A stretch of 64,000 bases of DNA from the NCBI GenBank assembly GCA_022496205.1, contig WTXD01000044.1:124001-188000 (forward strand), written 5' to 3'. The translations under genes and the position numbers were made by a program. The DNA comes from Gloeopeniophorella convolvens (lineage: Eukaryota; Basidiomycota; Agaricomycetes; Russulales). The notes under the pieces were generated by a model that was not told the origin of the DNA, did not search any database, and saw nothing but the letters and a program-made list of their open reading frames with translations. Shown in pieces: positions 10,696 to 23,563 of the stretch. Every line of letters starts with the position of its first letter. Position 1 is the first letter of the stretch.

Positions 10696-11173
10696 TGATA
10701 CCCTTCACGGTTCGTATTCCACTGCGCCGGGGCGGCAAGGTGTATCATTAACGATGGCGCCATCGTCACAGTCATAGACTTAGTAACCACATCACACATG
10801 CTATACACAGGTCAGATGGGTGGGTTCACAATGACCCAATCGAGATGAGTGGGATTAAACAGGCAGATCATGCGCTAGAGCCTGCAGTGCGCAACGTCAG
10901 ACGGCAGGCAGGCGATAGTATTCGATTCCTGATGGGAGCCTTCCGGCATTCAAACAAGATAGAAGGCCTACTACATAGACCGTCGCATACGGAACAAGGG
11001 ACATCGGTCGGAAGAGCTAAAGCCCAGAGCCACGCTGCCTGGAAATGTAGGCCCTGAGGTAATGCCCCACGCTGACTTCACAAGCAGGTTCACGGATGAC
11101 AGGCACAAACTCGTGCAAGTTCCTCCTACCAATCTGACCATCAGCAGCAGCCGCAACATCCTTCAGATCTTCA
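10696..11173. other. intergenic, no gene seen
   Basis: Between the GST copy 2 promoter and the sphingomyelinase 3' end. A frame running from the sphingomyelinase end through 11057-11170 is open for about 40 codons and could be an alternative spliced C-terminus of that gene; nothing else is recognised. Confidence 0.4.
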
Positions 11174-13789
11174 TCAGCTTCTGGGCCATGTGCTGAACTC
11201 GACGGTACAGATACTACTCACGCAATTGTTTTCCGACCTCGCCGCGCGTAAGTCACAGATTGTCTGGTTCTTGCAGTCCCCTGTGCATGTTGTCACGTCA
11301 CCGATGTTGTGTCGAGACTTGCGCGCGTTGTATAACTGGAATGCAGAGTCATTCGCCACGAAGCCTTCCGTCACTCTGTGCCAGAAAGGACCGTCGAGCG
11401 AATCTGTGGTTTTGAGCCCGCTGACGAGGGGGCCATATGACTGGCGAGCCGAATAGAGAAGGCTCCATTTCGCTGAACGCCCAGTCACTTGAGCCACCGC
11501 CTATAGGGTGGAGCTGAGAACGAACTCACGATTCGTCTGGAAGCTCGGGTCGGACATGTTGGCTGCTCATACTTTATGAGCAATGGGGTGTTGTATGCTA
11601 TTCGAATTGAACGCACCGATGTATGTCTTCGAATCCATAATCTCGTATGTGTCGGGATCAACATCATAGACCCTGAACGCGGGGTTTCCATCTTGACGCG
11701 TGATGCCTCGAGTGAGTACTGACACTTCTCCAAAATAGTGCACTTACTAGTCGGCGTAAGTGAAGGAGCGATCCAGACGATGCTGTCAGCTGTCTCTGCA
11801 GTCTGATTGGAAAAGTCTGAGTAGGCAATCTGAAATTGATCCTGTGCGCTTGCGATGAGTGCTTCGACCGACCTACAACATATGGTAGGTCCTACATCGT
11901 GTGTATGTCCAAAGAATTGGCTCGATATAGTATTCTTATACCTCTGGATAATCTGGTTGTAGTAGTTGGACTGCGTAGAGCATGAGGAGAATGTGTGACA
12001 TGGAGGTAGATTCGACCTCACCGGGTCATGGTCGAAGTCGCTGCTTCCTGGAGGAACATGTCCGGTGATCCAGGCGCGCTCTCCAGCGTTCTCGGCAGCT
12101 TGCAGCTGCGCTGCTAGAAATGCGAGAACACCGTTTGGGTCCGGACTATTGAGAATCTTAGCCTACGGGCGTAAGGGAAGCGATACCAAGACCCACATCA
12201 ACGTATTACTGTCATAGAGCCAGAAGCTGCGCAGCAGTGAGCCTACTAAAGCGGCGTGGTCAGGCACTCACGCACTTTTGTATATACCAGAACATGGTGT
12301 TGAGCGCGATGATACTGTGGGTTAACAGACATCAACGAAAGTCCAACACAGACACTGAGGCTGGCGCGAGCCCTTACCGGAGCTTGGTTCCGGGAACAAC
12401 AAGCGCGTAAGAACCCGAGTTATGATCCTCCTGCCGAGCCGCGGCCGAGCCAATCCAAGGCTAAGATGTATAAGATTGAGCGGCCGTGCCCAAAGAACAT
12501 CGTGCAGACGCACCTGCCAACCTTCAGCTTCAAGATCAAAGACCCACTGAGACGTAATGTTTGTGTTCGTTCCGTTCCTGGGGAAGCTGTTTACGGGGCT
12601 AGAGTCGCTATAAAGTGCACGCGGGAGAATCGGTAAACGGAGTAGTCAACAACAGACATCCACGAACTGGTTCCCTGTTCAAGTATGGCCGGCTCAGTGG
12701 TGAGTCAAGGTTCAACAGGGAAGACGCTCACCAAGAGTTGGATATACGGGGAACGGAAGGCCAGCGAGCATATCGTGATTCCATGACGTTAAGTCTGTGG
12801 TAACCTCACTGTCTCAAACTTAGCCGTACACCCGTTGAACCACTCTATAGCGACTCACGGCCGATCCGTCAGCCACGTATCATCTGTAGCGCACAATTAG
12901 GTTAAACAACTATCACGGAGTCCGGACATTCCAAACGGTGAATAGGACTTACGGGCAACAACATCTCCGGTAAGCACCGCGAAGCGCGCGTGCCCAGCAA
13001 GTTGACTTATTGCCCCAAGCATACTCTGCGCAAGCACAGGGGACTGTCACAAGTTGACTCGCCGAATACGCCGGCGGGTTCGCTAGGCGGAACCTTCTCA
13101 TCAGCGAAGTTACGGCAGCATATTGGTTTTGTGCAGCTCGCGTCTGATCCAACCTGCAAACACGTCAGTATGCAGCGCGCGGGACACGGAGGCCGGCGCG
13201 CACGGTGTAGTTGCGGTCGATATGGACGTCCGAAATGTGCACGACCTGGAACGGTGTGCGACCACGGGAAGCCGCGCGTGGCTTCGGATTCTTCGATGGT
13301 GGGGAAAGCGGCACCGCGAATGGCGTGACGGGCGGCGGCTGCACATGGAGACGTCAGCTCGCACAAGGACGTGGGGACAGAAACCATCCCCACCTGGCAC
13401 AGGCCGAACAGAGCGCTGCAGAATTTGGTCGCCGTGATACTATTCGCATCTAGCGCTCGGAGGTCGTGTGCCAGAATCGGGCCGGAGAGTGCGAATTCTC
13501 CCTCACAGACGTCCGTGTCCGCGAGCTGACGGAACGCCCATGAATCAGTGGGCGTTAAGGTGGAGTAGCGGATCCTCGCCTTCGCTGCAATGCAGACCGC
13601 GGTAATGTTGCCGACGAACGTCTCGTCAGTTCCAGCTGCCTCCTGGAATGCAGGAATGAGTGAGTTGTGACACGCATCGCAGTCTTTGGAGGTTGAGAGA
13701 GCTTTGAGCATGTCCGCCGTCACATCCGCGTTCACACGCGACAACAAGGTGAGCAAAGAGATGCCGAGGCCTCTCCGTCGGTATAGCAT
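11174..13789 (-). CDS. secreted acid sphingomyelinase-like phosphodiesterase
   Basis: Metallophosphoesterase of the acid sphingomyelinase family, cleaving sphingomyelin-type or inositol-phosphoceramide-type lipids outside the cell or in the vacuole. A signal peptide (MLYRRRGLGISLLTLLSRVNA) is followed by a saposin-like cysteine-rich domain (CDACHNSL ... CEGEF ... FCSALFGLC). The catalytic blocks follow: VVHISDVHIDRNYTV (metal-binding D and H, near 13230-13260), GNHDS (assembled over an intron at about 12602-12675), ITGHVPPGSSDFDHDP (12030-12090) and MSDPSFQTN near 11540. The C-terminal domain has FWHRVTEGFVANDSAFQLYNARKSR and CTGDCKNQTICDLRAARSENNC. Many introns of about 50 nt; the frame stays open once they are removed. 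The last residues are uncertain because a GTGAGT donor follows NNC. The TAA/TGA breaks seen in raw frames fall inside introns. Confidence 0.85.
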
Positions 13790-14485
13790 GGTACTGAAGA
13801 GCCGCCGATGGGAAACAAACGTCTAAGTAGTGGGCGGTTCAACAGATAGACCAGGACAGAGAGACTGAGGAAGGGGTGCTGGAGGCGAGACGCAAGCAAG
13901 TTGAGGATCGATGATGGGAAATTAGAATGGTCCATGCCAGCCGTGGGTTTAAATGATGACCACTACGGGCACCCGAAGTTAACAGGAGCGCTGAACGACC
14001 GCCGTGCTATTCTTCATTTGATTTTAATTCGCGCTAGTTTCGCGGATCGCAGGGAACTCGCTCACTACGCGTCATGCCGTCAACGCAGTCGATTTGAACT
14101 TGAAAGGACGCCGGCCGCTCATTGACAAAGCTCCCGTTGCTCGTGGGGAATATAAGAGGCGCGATTGCCGAGATCAAGGTCATAGACCACCGAGAACGTG
14201 GAGTTGAACGCTCGTTGAGACTCACCAGTCCCCACAATCGTCCCGCTCGGTTTAACTTGGCCATGATACCTGGTCGTGACAGCAGTATGACATTCCATTG
14301 CTCATGTACGAGATGGGTAGAATGGCCTTGGGAGGGATGCGGATGTACCACCGAAAAGCAGGACGCTGTTATACTGATTGTCGGTCATTGTATTTCATCG
14401 ACGTGCACTCGCAGACTGTCATCTCGTCAACAGGGTTCCTAATCGATACTTTACATAGAATGGCAATCATACACAGGCGTTACAT
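13790..14485. other. intergenic, no gene seen
   Basis: Promoter of the sphingomyelinase gene (TTTAAA near 13948) and 3' flank of the metallothionein gene. Open frames at 14034-14351 (-) and 14122-14442 (+) overlap each other and show no known motif. Confidence 0.4.
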
Positions 14486-14761
14486 TCAACACTGGCAAGC
14501 ATTTCCTTCCTTGGCGCATGTGCAAGCGCCGTCATTTCCGCAGGTGCACTGTGGAACAGCTTAGACACGACTCATATGGTGCGAGAGATCGCATACGTTC
14601 GAAGAGCGGGCCTTGCTGCAGGTGGTGCACCTGCATTCGCCGGGAGTGCAAGAACAAGTGTTGTTGTCGGCAGAGCCACAAGAACTGAAGTTTATTTATG
14701 AAACAATTTTCGAAAAGAGGGAAGATACGTACGTGCAATCTTGGTTACAGTTGCAGCCCAT
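14486..14761 (-). CDS. metallothionein, 59 residues with 15 cysteines
   Basis: Three very short exons give a small metal-binding protein, presumably cytosolic and protective against copper, cadmium or zinc. Exon 1 (14733-14761) encodes MGCNCNQDCT. Exon 2 (14597-14684) encodes SCGSADNNTCSCTPGECRC, then TTCSKARSSN. Exon 3 (14486-14548) encodes CTCGNDGACTCAKEGNACQC and a TGA. Both introns (14685-14732 and 14549-14596) are 48 nt with GT..AG ends and keep the frame exactly. The 15 Cys lie mostly in CxC and CxxC pairs, in two clusters split by a SKARSSN hinge, with no His or aromatic residue, as expected of a metallothionein. If intron 2 is kept, the frame ends after SSNVCDLSHHMSRV, giving a 50-residue form with only 10 Cys. 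Short genes of this kind are usually missed by annotation. A TATA box lies upstream at 14847. Confidence 0.85.
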
Positions 14762-14846
14762 GGTAGGATAGATTGAAGTGGTGAGTATTGGTGGTAAAAG
14801 CCAGCCGAGGCAGATTGCGGTGTCCGCTACTTCACCTCACCGGATT

Positions 14847-14852
14847 CTTATA
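14847..14852 (-). promoter_or_regulatory. TATA box of the metallothionein gene
   Basis: Minus-strand TATAAG, 86-91 nt upstream of ATG 14761. No certain metal-response element could be assigned by eye. Confidence 0.45.
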
Positions 14853-15482
14853 GGATGGCCAGACCCTGACGTCAGGAGGGAGCGGAATGGAGACGATGAT
14901 CGAGGAGCTGCGCCGCCCCAGTAGAATGGAGCGAGTCATTTGTGCGAAGACTGGCTAAGCAACTGAAGGTCTCGGAGAGGTGAAACATGGAGCGTCGTAG
15001 GGTCGGTGCAGATCATCAAGGGATAAGACGAAAGAGATGTGCATTGTGAGGCCAGCGGGGCTCAGAGAACAGGGTGGGCGATAAGCATGGTCCCGGATGT
15101 AGGGGTCCACCCCCAATGTTAACCCTAGAATGGGGTCTGCACGTGATCGATTGGTCATCCAACTCCCGCGCATGACTCGGTCGGACTGGGCGCGCCGCCG
15201 TGGACTTTAATGGCCGCCGTCTCCCTGCCTGACTCGCCGGAGGGCTTGAGCGAGGCAGCGCAAATGCATTCAGCTATGCGGTGCGGAGCTGATGTTATTT
15301 TTTCCTCGCAACGCATGCCGTTTAGTTCGTGGCTAGGGGTTGCCCTCGAGCCATGAATTGCACTTCTCGTAAACTTGATGACGGGACTGTCGTTGCCCAA
15401 TATGGGACCTGCGCCGCGCGAGTACATCGACCACCGACGTGCGACCCGACGGGGAGCGTCGAACGGTTCACCGGCAGTCGCG
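14853..15482. other. intergenic, no gene seen
   Basis: Between the divergent metallothionein and TRAPPC11 genes. Frames at 14955-15616 on the minus strand overlap the TRAPPC11 start and look like shadows. No repeat or RNA gene seen. Confidence 0.4.
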
Positions 15483-18400
15483 ATGAACTCATATCCACCA
15501 GAACTCCTCGCACAGCTGGCTCCGGTCATGTTTGTTGCGGGTCTCGATGTCCCCATCTCAGCAGAGCTCGTGCCATCTGCAACACCAGGCTTGCCGCAAC
15601 CTGCTCGTCCTCCCAAGACCCCTTCACAGCGCTCACCCTCCGCTTGCGCGATGCGCTACTCTCTCAGAGGACAACGGCGATATGGCAGCCAGAGAAGTCC
15701 AAAACATTCCAGGCTGTCTTTGTAGACAAGGTGCGACAGTCACTTTCCACCCACTGCACCTGACACCCAAGAGTCATTCCAGGACGTCCGATTTCCTCCA
15801 CGCAAGATCGCACCTCCCTCAGACCCGCAAGCACAACCTCACTCGCCTCTCTCGCCGCTGATGCCTATCTCGCCGCTGTTTCCTGACGGCCTCATAGCGC
15901 CCATCTGGGTGCGAAAACACACTACACTTGTTCCTTCTGTATTCGTGCTTTTCATCCGCCTATACGAGTCACCTCCGCACCACATGCCGCGCTCCCCACT
16001 GGATCCACCCCATCCTGATCGCGAGATAGAGGAACGGCGAAGAGATGCTGAGATGTCCTCTGAGATCGCCCAGCGCAAGAAGGCCACGAGCGAGCGAGGT
16101 ATCAAGCTCACCGTCGTGCTCATAGCCAGCCGGAAATTGCTCGGTACGCGTTTTTCCAAATCACATCGTTGTCGAAGCTGAATATTGCTTCAAAGACGAC
16201 CCCGTACTGGACACTCGCCTCACATTCATCCGGAGACAGAGTGGTCTTGATTACCGCGCGGCGCTCTTCGTCCTCAGCCCAGTGAGCCCCGGCGAGCTAG
16301 TCGAATTCACCAAGAGGTTTTCTTATTTTTTTCTCACAATCTCTGTGGGTCACTGACACTTTTTAGCCTACAGCAGGCACTGTACGAGCCAGCAGTCGAG
16401 TACTACACCTCGCACTCTAAGCGTGTCCGCCGCAAACGCAATCGCCATGCCCAGGGTGCCTCGACGTACATTCCACCAACATCTCCCTAGGAACGGCTGG
16501 TCCAGCGCGCCCGCTTCGTCCGGAGGGTTGGACTGTACGCTATGAGTACAAAATGGCGTGTTTTGCAGAGTTTCGTGGGGAGTATGAGGTCGCCCTCAAG
16601 TGAGTCTGCCCTGTCTCCGTCCCGTTGACGATGAGATGATGGAAAGCAAGGCACTACCAGGACGCCTATTCGAGTTTACTCACAATGTTCGGCTCTACCG
16701 CCATCCTCCCACACGGACGAAGCGCTGGGCAGAAGCCAAGGTGCTGGCAGACTGTATCAATATAAAGGCGCGGCATGTTTTTCTCTGATACCACCTTCAC
16801 TTTCTTGACTATCAATCTTATAGATCTGCAAGCTCTTTTTGTACAATAATGAGCATGCACTTGCCCTTTCACAACATTCTATCCATGTTAGAAGATTCGG
16901 TGACTTCTCGCGTGGTTGGGGAATTGGAGAGGAAACATTTGAGTTTTGGAGTTGGGTTGCTCGACAGTAGGTTCCGCACTGCGTTTCATCACTATCTTAC
17001 CGAGCCTCCACGCACCAGGCATCGCGTCTTTGGAGAATTGCTAGAGCAAGGCACAGGTTCCACGTTGGTACTCCCTGATCATACACCCTCAGTAGCTGCG
17101 CCTACACAGGTGCCATCTGGGTTGCCTGAACTGGACGCGTTGCGTGTACTAGGCTTAAACCCGGCAAATGCTCTGCAGCACCCGGGTTTCTACTATTACA
17201 TGGCAGCACAAGCGACCGAGCGCCGACGCGCGCGGTACCTCATTTTGCTCGAAAATGCCGACGTAGAGCGTTCCAACCCCCCTGGGTTCGCCAATGAGAA
17301 GAAAGTTGATCATCTTGGCATCTTGTTGGAGGTGCGCCACCGCCTGTCCCTCATCTGTGGCGCTGATTGCGAACCGATGCTCAGTTATATACCAAATCTT
17401 ACGAACTTTTCAAGAAGCACTCACCTCTATCAAATGGTAATGGCCAGGGGAGATTGACGCTGCGCATTGCGGGTCGGATCGCAGAGACATACTACGTATC
17501 GGGCAAGTTTGATATGGCAGTGCGCTTCTTCGAACGGATCGCCAAGACATACCGGCGGGAGCGATGGGGAGCGATGCTACGTCCGCTGCTCAGCACATGG
17601 TACAAGTGCGCGCAGCAATTGGTGACGTCGAGTTGAGTGTAAAGATGTTAGTGGAGATGCTAGCCCACGGTAAGTTCTATCATGGGCCAGAGCAGCTGTG
17701 TTTGCTTAGTACACTATTCAGGTTCGAACGTGGACGATGACGATGAAGGGGCATTGCAGGAAGACCTACTTGCTGTGCTGAAGGTATGACGAATGATCGT
17801 CCCCTACGTGTCCTCGCTTACTGTGGCGTAGAGTACGGTGCCGGCATCCCTGCAGAGCCACTGACAGTGGATTTGTCCGACTCGGTGCCAATATGTATGC
17901 ATGTTTGTCTCCCATAACCATGAATACTGACATGTCTCTATCAAGTCGACCCGAGCGTAGTTTTCTGGAAAAGTGAAGCATTCGTCGAAGAGCGCGTGGC
18001 TTTCCAGTTTTCATTGACGGCGCCTACCGACATCGCCATATCTGCTCTCCCATTCTCATCACTCGCAATATACTTCCCTCACAGTGATGAACCTGTGACA
18101 GTCCACCATGATGCGAGTGCCGCGACCGGTGCGGAGGTACAACGTGTAGACCTCGGAGATGTGTTACCAGGAGCCACGGAGGACGTGCAAGGGAACCTGA
18201 GGTGGGAGAAGGGCGCAACGATCGTCTTTGCTGGCACCGTCTTATCGGCTGTGCCGATCACCTTGAATGTATGTTGGGCACTTACCGCCTTGCCTTCCTG
18301 ATTCTGATCCACAGAACAGATAGCGCGCGCTGTGCTCACATTACGGGAGGGAAGTTGGATCGTGCAAATACCCATCAACCCAGCCATCGTGCGAGATGGC

Positions 18401-20025
18401 CCTGTCCCTACACAAAGATGGCTCAGTTCTGTCAGTCCTGCCAAGTTCGCACCTTTACATCGAGCAAGTACCCCTGGAGTCTCGTAAGTCGTCGATTGCG
18501 CCTTCGCTACAAATGTACTTATTTGGCTCAGTGTGCGGTACCGCCCGCATCAACTTCAAGTCTCTTTCACACACCAATCTCCTGCTTACCTCGACGAGGA
18601 GTATCCTATCGTGATTGACATTACCAACGAGGATGATCGCCCGTTAGACGTCGTTCTTGATGTTCTTCTGCAGCCAGCCGAGATTGATGAGGCTGGTAAG
18701 CGCTGCCCTGCATGTGCATTCTTTTTGTGAACTCACCCAATGGTGCAACTTAGTGAATGACATACGCATTGATGAAGAACGCTCGCAAAGTCTCATCAAG
18801 GGCATCAATCTTGGGTCCATTGCATCTGGTGCCACTATACTCAAAACACTTTACCTGACCAACACCGGCGGTGTCGGCGAACGGATCTTGGATGTCTCCA
18901 TTCAGTCGCGCTCCTCTGTCGAACACGACACAAGCGAGGTGTTGCGCACCCTCTCCGTACCAACTGCTGCCGCGATGAAGGTCGAGTACGGCGTGAAGTA
19001 CGTGCACGCTCCCGGGCCACTGCCAGGGTTGACAGACTTGCATACGTATGAGAGCGACCACTGGGATGACTCGGAAGGCGGAGAAGCGCACATCCGGGCG
19101 CGCATGGAGTGTATTGGACCATGGAGCCTGAGCATGGAGACTGTGAGACTTGTTAGGAAGGTGAGTTACTACATGCTGTGCACTATTATCAAGACTGAAT
19201 GCATCAAAGAATGGACCACATGCCAAGGTGCTTGATTGCTCCTTAGATGAAGACGAGGACGATGTCACTTCTGGTATGGCACTCCTCCGATCTCATCAAT
19301 CAGATGGGGTTCTGACCTCCGACACTTTCTAGATTGGCTTCCTGGTGATGAGTTTGCCGCCGTGTGCCGTGTGAGTATATCACTAGAGGACGAGGAAGGC
19401 GAAGACGATGCCATATCCGGCCCGGCGAATATGAACTCTCATGGCGAAGGTCAGACAGACATACAGCCCAGTCGCTCCCTCGCGTGTTCTCACACCTCTG
19501 TCTAGAATCTTCCCGAATGGCGACCACGGCCCACTGTGCACGAGTCGATTCCCACTTCCTATTCTGCGCCCGCCGCGCTCCGGCCTGATCGCCTTGCTCA
19601 CGCTGCCAGCGTCAGCCAAGTTACACACCCCTATCCATGCCTACTTGACGCTGCGCAACCACCATCCGACACGCACGGCGAGCCTCTCCGTTCAGCTCGA
19701 ACCGGACGCCGCGGACGCATTCCTCATCGCGGGCCCGCGCAACGCGCGCGTTCCTACGCTTCTGCCTGGCACAGAGACGCGGCTCGTGTGGACGCTTGTT
19801 CCAATGGAATGTGGCTTCGTCCAGTTACCGAAGATTCGGGTCACCGATAAGCGCAGGGGTGGTCCCACGTCCCCAACAGAGCCTCCTCCAGTAATGGAGG
19901 ATGAAGGGACCCCTGTGCGAGTCGTTGACCGGCGCAGGGACGAGAAGCTCGAAGCAGCTGACGATGCCGCGGAGGGTACGCCTGCCGGTGCCGGAGTAAT
20001 TGGACCAGTCCTAGTCCTTCCATGA
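15483..20025 (+). CDS. TRAPPC11: TRAPP complex subunit 11 (foie gras family)
   Basis: Large multi-exon gene for the TRAPPIII subunit that acts in ER-Golgi and autophagic membrane traffic. Begins MNSYPPELLAQLAPVMFVA. An 89-nt intron (15541-15629) then restores frame to ALTLRLRDALLSQRTTAIWQPEKSKTFQAVFVDK. The foie-gras domain follows: PISPLFPDGLIAPIWVRKHT, SERGIKLTVVLIASRKLL, IRRQSGLDYRAALFVLSP and HSIHVRRFGDFSRGWG (about 16870-16920). Next are GLNPANALQHPGFYYYMAAQATERR (17150-17220) and GRIAETYYVSGKFDMAVRFFERIAKTY. The later part carries beta-rich Ig-like segments (FWKSEAFVEERVAFQFSL, VEYGVKYVHAPGPL), and the last exon ends GPVLVLP. Apparent stops in the raw frames (for example near 17850) lie in introns or vanish with an alternative AG acceptor. 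Roughly 1,150 residues, as expected. Confidence 0.88.
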
Positions 20026-20571
20026 TACTCGCACCTATCTAGATCTACACCTTCTGGATCCATTTCGTGCACTTGAATGCGGAACCATATGTGACGCCCT
20101 GTGCGCACAAACGTGGGGGGTCCGTGCACACCAATGACGTCGAAGCCCTCTCCCAGCACCGACTAGAATGACCCCTGGCAACATGTTGCAAGGTTGTGAC
20201 GTGGGGCAATAGGCGTGTCAGTACTGTATAGCCGCTGTAAAGTTGAAATCTATGCTGCGGCCACCGCCACCATCGCACTGCTAATTTCGGACTCCCGGCA
20301 AGCGCCGATAATGATGACAAATTAATAGTCTGAAGGTCCGACAGGCCGGGTACTCAGCATTTTCCTGCCATCACCAGTGCTGTAGGCGCTATACACCCAG
20401 CGCGGTAGCTGCGAACAGGCCTGTGACTTACCAGAAGACATTCTGGAAGCTCAGCACTGGGAATCTTCATCCACCCAAGCGTCTCTCCACATCAGCTGCG
20501 GCAAAACCTTCGTTGTCGGGCCGATCCCAGAGGATCACCCTGGCTGAAACTTGATCTTGGGCTCAGTCGAC
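20026..20571. other. intergenic, no gene seen
   Basis: 3' end of TRAPPC11 and promoter of DML1. Short frames only. Confidence 0.45.
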
Positions 20572-22729
20572 ATGAAAGAGATCATATACATCCAAGCAGG
20601 GAGCATATCTAATTATGTCGGGACACACTTTTGGAATGCTCAACAGAGTTACTTCACATACGGTGAAGACGAGGAAGTGCTTATAGACCATGACATCTCG
20701 TTCAGAGAAGGCATCTCTCCGAAGGTACGATAAACGCTCAGCGGGTGCGGTTCAGAGCTTCAGACTCAAGCGCTTTAGTAGGGAGAGCCGACGTATTGCC
20801 CTCGACTTCTTCAATTTGACCGAAAGGGTAAGCCTTTCCGAAACCCTTTGTACGACACAGCCCACCATACTCTCCAGCGAACTTCGGCTCCCTCTCCAGT
20901 AACAGAGGGTTTTACGCGGAGGATGAAACGGAAGGAACCGCTTCTCTCTGGTTAGGCGGAGTGCCGCTTTGGGTGGCCTATGCTAATAATTGAATCAGGG
21001 ACGGCGCCGTGGACGAGATACGCCAGGATAGGGTACCTGATAACACCTACCAGTTACAGCTGGATGAGGAGGTCGAAGAGGACCCTGCATTCCCTGAGGC
21101 CGAGGAGTCTCAACCGGTCCCACCCCTTAAACGCTCTGACGTTCGGTACTGGTCGGACTATAATCGCGTCTACTATCTCCCTCGATCCGTTCACAAGCTT
21201 CCGGATCCAGCTGACTGGGGCACTGCGGACGGAGACTGGCAAGGCGGAAAAGATGCCTTTTCGCGGTACAACTCTGTGAGACATTTGACTTGCCCGACGG
21301 GGCATTGTTGACGAGACCGACTGACCGCTCAGGACAATGCGCTCATGGATGACTCGTTCCGGCTTTTCGTCGAGGAATGTGATACCTTTCAGGTCAGTAT
21401 ATGGTTTCAGTACGGCTGCGGCTGCGATTGTAATTCATGGATGGGTCAGGGCCTGCAACTGTGCATTGACAACGCGACTTTCGGTTCTTTCGCTGATTCG
21501 CTTATGACCGCCTTCCGAGATGACTTCCCAAAACACCCCACTATGACGTTTGCGGTCCTGTCAGACTCTGTCCCGGGTGACATTGATGTCGACGACGTGC
21601 GTCACTCATCGCATAAATACGTGCCTTGCACACATAACAGACATGCAGATGCACGCCATTAGGAAAGCGCTCAATGATGCGCTGTGTTTGCGCGGGTCAA
21701 ACGAATTCTCCACTATGACCATTCCTCTGTGGTCGCCAAGCGTATGGACTTCTGGACCATGGAGTGCCGAACTCTCTGTGGACGTGAGCAAGCTATTTTT
21801 GAACCCAAAAGGCAGCCCCGGCTGATTCCCTTGGCCGAACAGCTGCAGAGTCCGTACGAAACTTCTGCCATTCTTTCGGCCCACGTCGAAACTGCAACAC
21901 TGCCCCTCCGGTAAAGTTGCTCTCAGCACAGTTGCTTCAAATTAATCATAGCTGAATTAGGGTAAAAACCCGCGAGCTTTTGGGTGACTTTTGCGACCAA
22001 TTAAACGTAAACGGAGTCACCCCGTTTGCAGAACTGAGCGGAGCTTTCCCAGCTTCCTCAGCAAAAACGCTGGATTCTCGAACGTACCATTTCGCATTGA
22101 TGCAACCTGAACCTGGAGGCAGGGTGCGTAGCTGTGTGCCTCACTTTCCCTCGAGGAGTACGGTACTCAAGTCCGGTTTCCTGATGCTCTCCAGAGCGGT
22201 CCACAGCTTCCCCGACGCAATGTAACTCGAGGCTGGACGGAGCTCGCCCGGCGCCAATTCGACGACTTAAACGCCGTCTCGGCGTCCAGGTGCGGCCAAT
22301 TTGTCATGATCGCTCGTGTGGGCACTGCAGATGGGGCCGAGAGCTGACCAAACGTGCAGAGCAATCGTCCGCAGCCTGCATGCACGAGATGAGTATCCTT
22401 TGCCGTCCTCTTTCCCCTCGTTTTTCCGAGCACAGCACCTGAGTGCGGAAGCACGTCGCACGCCCCGCGGCATCCTTGCACGGCCCCGATCAGTGCCGAT
22501 GGTGTCTACTCTCGCATCGGGACGCGCGTCGCCCCGGCTCCTCGCGCAGCATGGCGATTTTGTCCGCGACTGCATACAGCGAAAGGTAGACTGGTCCATG
22601 CTTGGCATGGATGAGGACGAGGCCCGGGAGCTCCGGGATAGCCTATGGGCTCTCCGGGACAATTTCGGCGACGTTCTCGACTCGTCTGATCATGGCAGCG
22701 AGGGTCTGGGTGAAGACGAGGAGGCTTGA
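20572..22729 (+). CDS. DML1: DML1/Misato mitochondrial inheritance protein
   Basis: Tubulin/FtsZ-like protein needed for mitochondrial distribution and inheritance. Starts [20 protein letters not shown] (20572), the glycine-rich nucleotide-pocket-like Misato N-terminus, followed by [27 protein letters not shown] short exon gives [15 protein letters not shown], and the next carries [16 protein letters not shown] and [11 protein letters not shown]. The tubulin-like part has [57 protein letters not shown] and LNPKGSPG. The C-terminus (22640-22729) is acidic and ends [11 protein letters not shown]. Six or more short introns. The frame is intact by eye; it follows TRAPPC11 on the same strand. Confidence 0.88.
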
Positions 22730-23535
22730 AGTTTTCGTACATATTCGACGGTGGTTGTGCCGCGGCAAAGGCGTCGACATTGCAGAGACGTCATTTGCCA
22801 ATATTGTGTAGTGCACGACAACAATCAGGTCATCTGTACAACGTCGGCGTTCCCATCAGCGACCAGGTGGCTACCACTAGAGCGCGCGTCGGTGAGTGTA
22901 ATTGCTGTCCAATCAAAGCACGGGGGCGATATCCGGCTTCATCACCTCCGGAGCGCTCGGTCATATGCAGCGCGCCCCATTGTGAACTCCCAAGGTGCGA
23001 GTCGCACGTAGTGGCTCGACGTATCGACGGAGGTGCACAGGATGTATTGCGGTGGTGAGAAAGGCAATCGCATCAGGGATCCGACGCGCGCATCGCCCCG
23101 AGTTTCGGAGGTTCCGCGCGGTTCCGGCCATTTGCAAACCGTTCCGGTATTGTCCGGGCTTGCAAGTCGCTTGTGTTGCAGTGGCGATGGATAGCAAGTT
23201 GGTTAGAATCCTTTGTGTAGCTTGTGCCGGGTTTCCGCCCTTGTGAAATCCCGAAATATTGTCTGGGATTATGGCCTGCTTATATGCTGAATCCAATGTG
23301 GTCGTAAAATACTTTCAACTCTGCAAAACCTCGCACCAGGTCACAGCTAAACTATAGATAATTACGAGGTGGACCTCATTCTGTGGAACATTTTCGAAGT
23401 GTCAGAGCTGCATGTAGGGACCTTGCAACATCGACCGACAGCCAACTGAGTTTGTATTCTCATCGTGATAGCTACACACGAGGTCCCACTGTTCACGCAC
23501 ACCACAATCGGGATTGTACTAGTGATTTTCGACCA
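22730..23535. other. intergenic, no gene seen
   Basis: Between DML1 and the repeat region. Short overlapping frames on both strands, none with a recognised motif. Confidence 0.4.
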
Positions 23536-23563
23536 TCATTGAAGGTATATGTACATTTTTGCT

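Noticed and set aside
12600..12680. TGA after GNQFVDVCC in the sphingomyelinase reading
   Set aside because: A GT..TAG intron within GGAACCA/GTTCGT restores the expected GNHDS metal-binding motif.
15541..15629. Apparent frameshift between MNSYPPELLAQLAPVMFVA and ALTLRLRDALL in TRAPPC11
   Set aside because: A normal 89-nt intron with GTCTCG donor and CACAG acceptor joins them in phase, so no frameshift is needed.
17820..17880. Stop after STVPASLQSH in TRAPPC11
   Set aside because: Using the AG two bases further as acceptor gives YGAGIPAEPLTVDLSD and an open frame.
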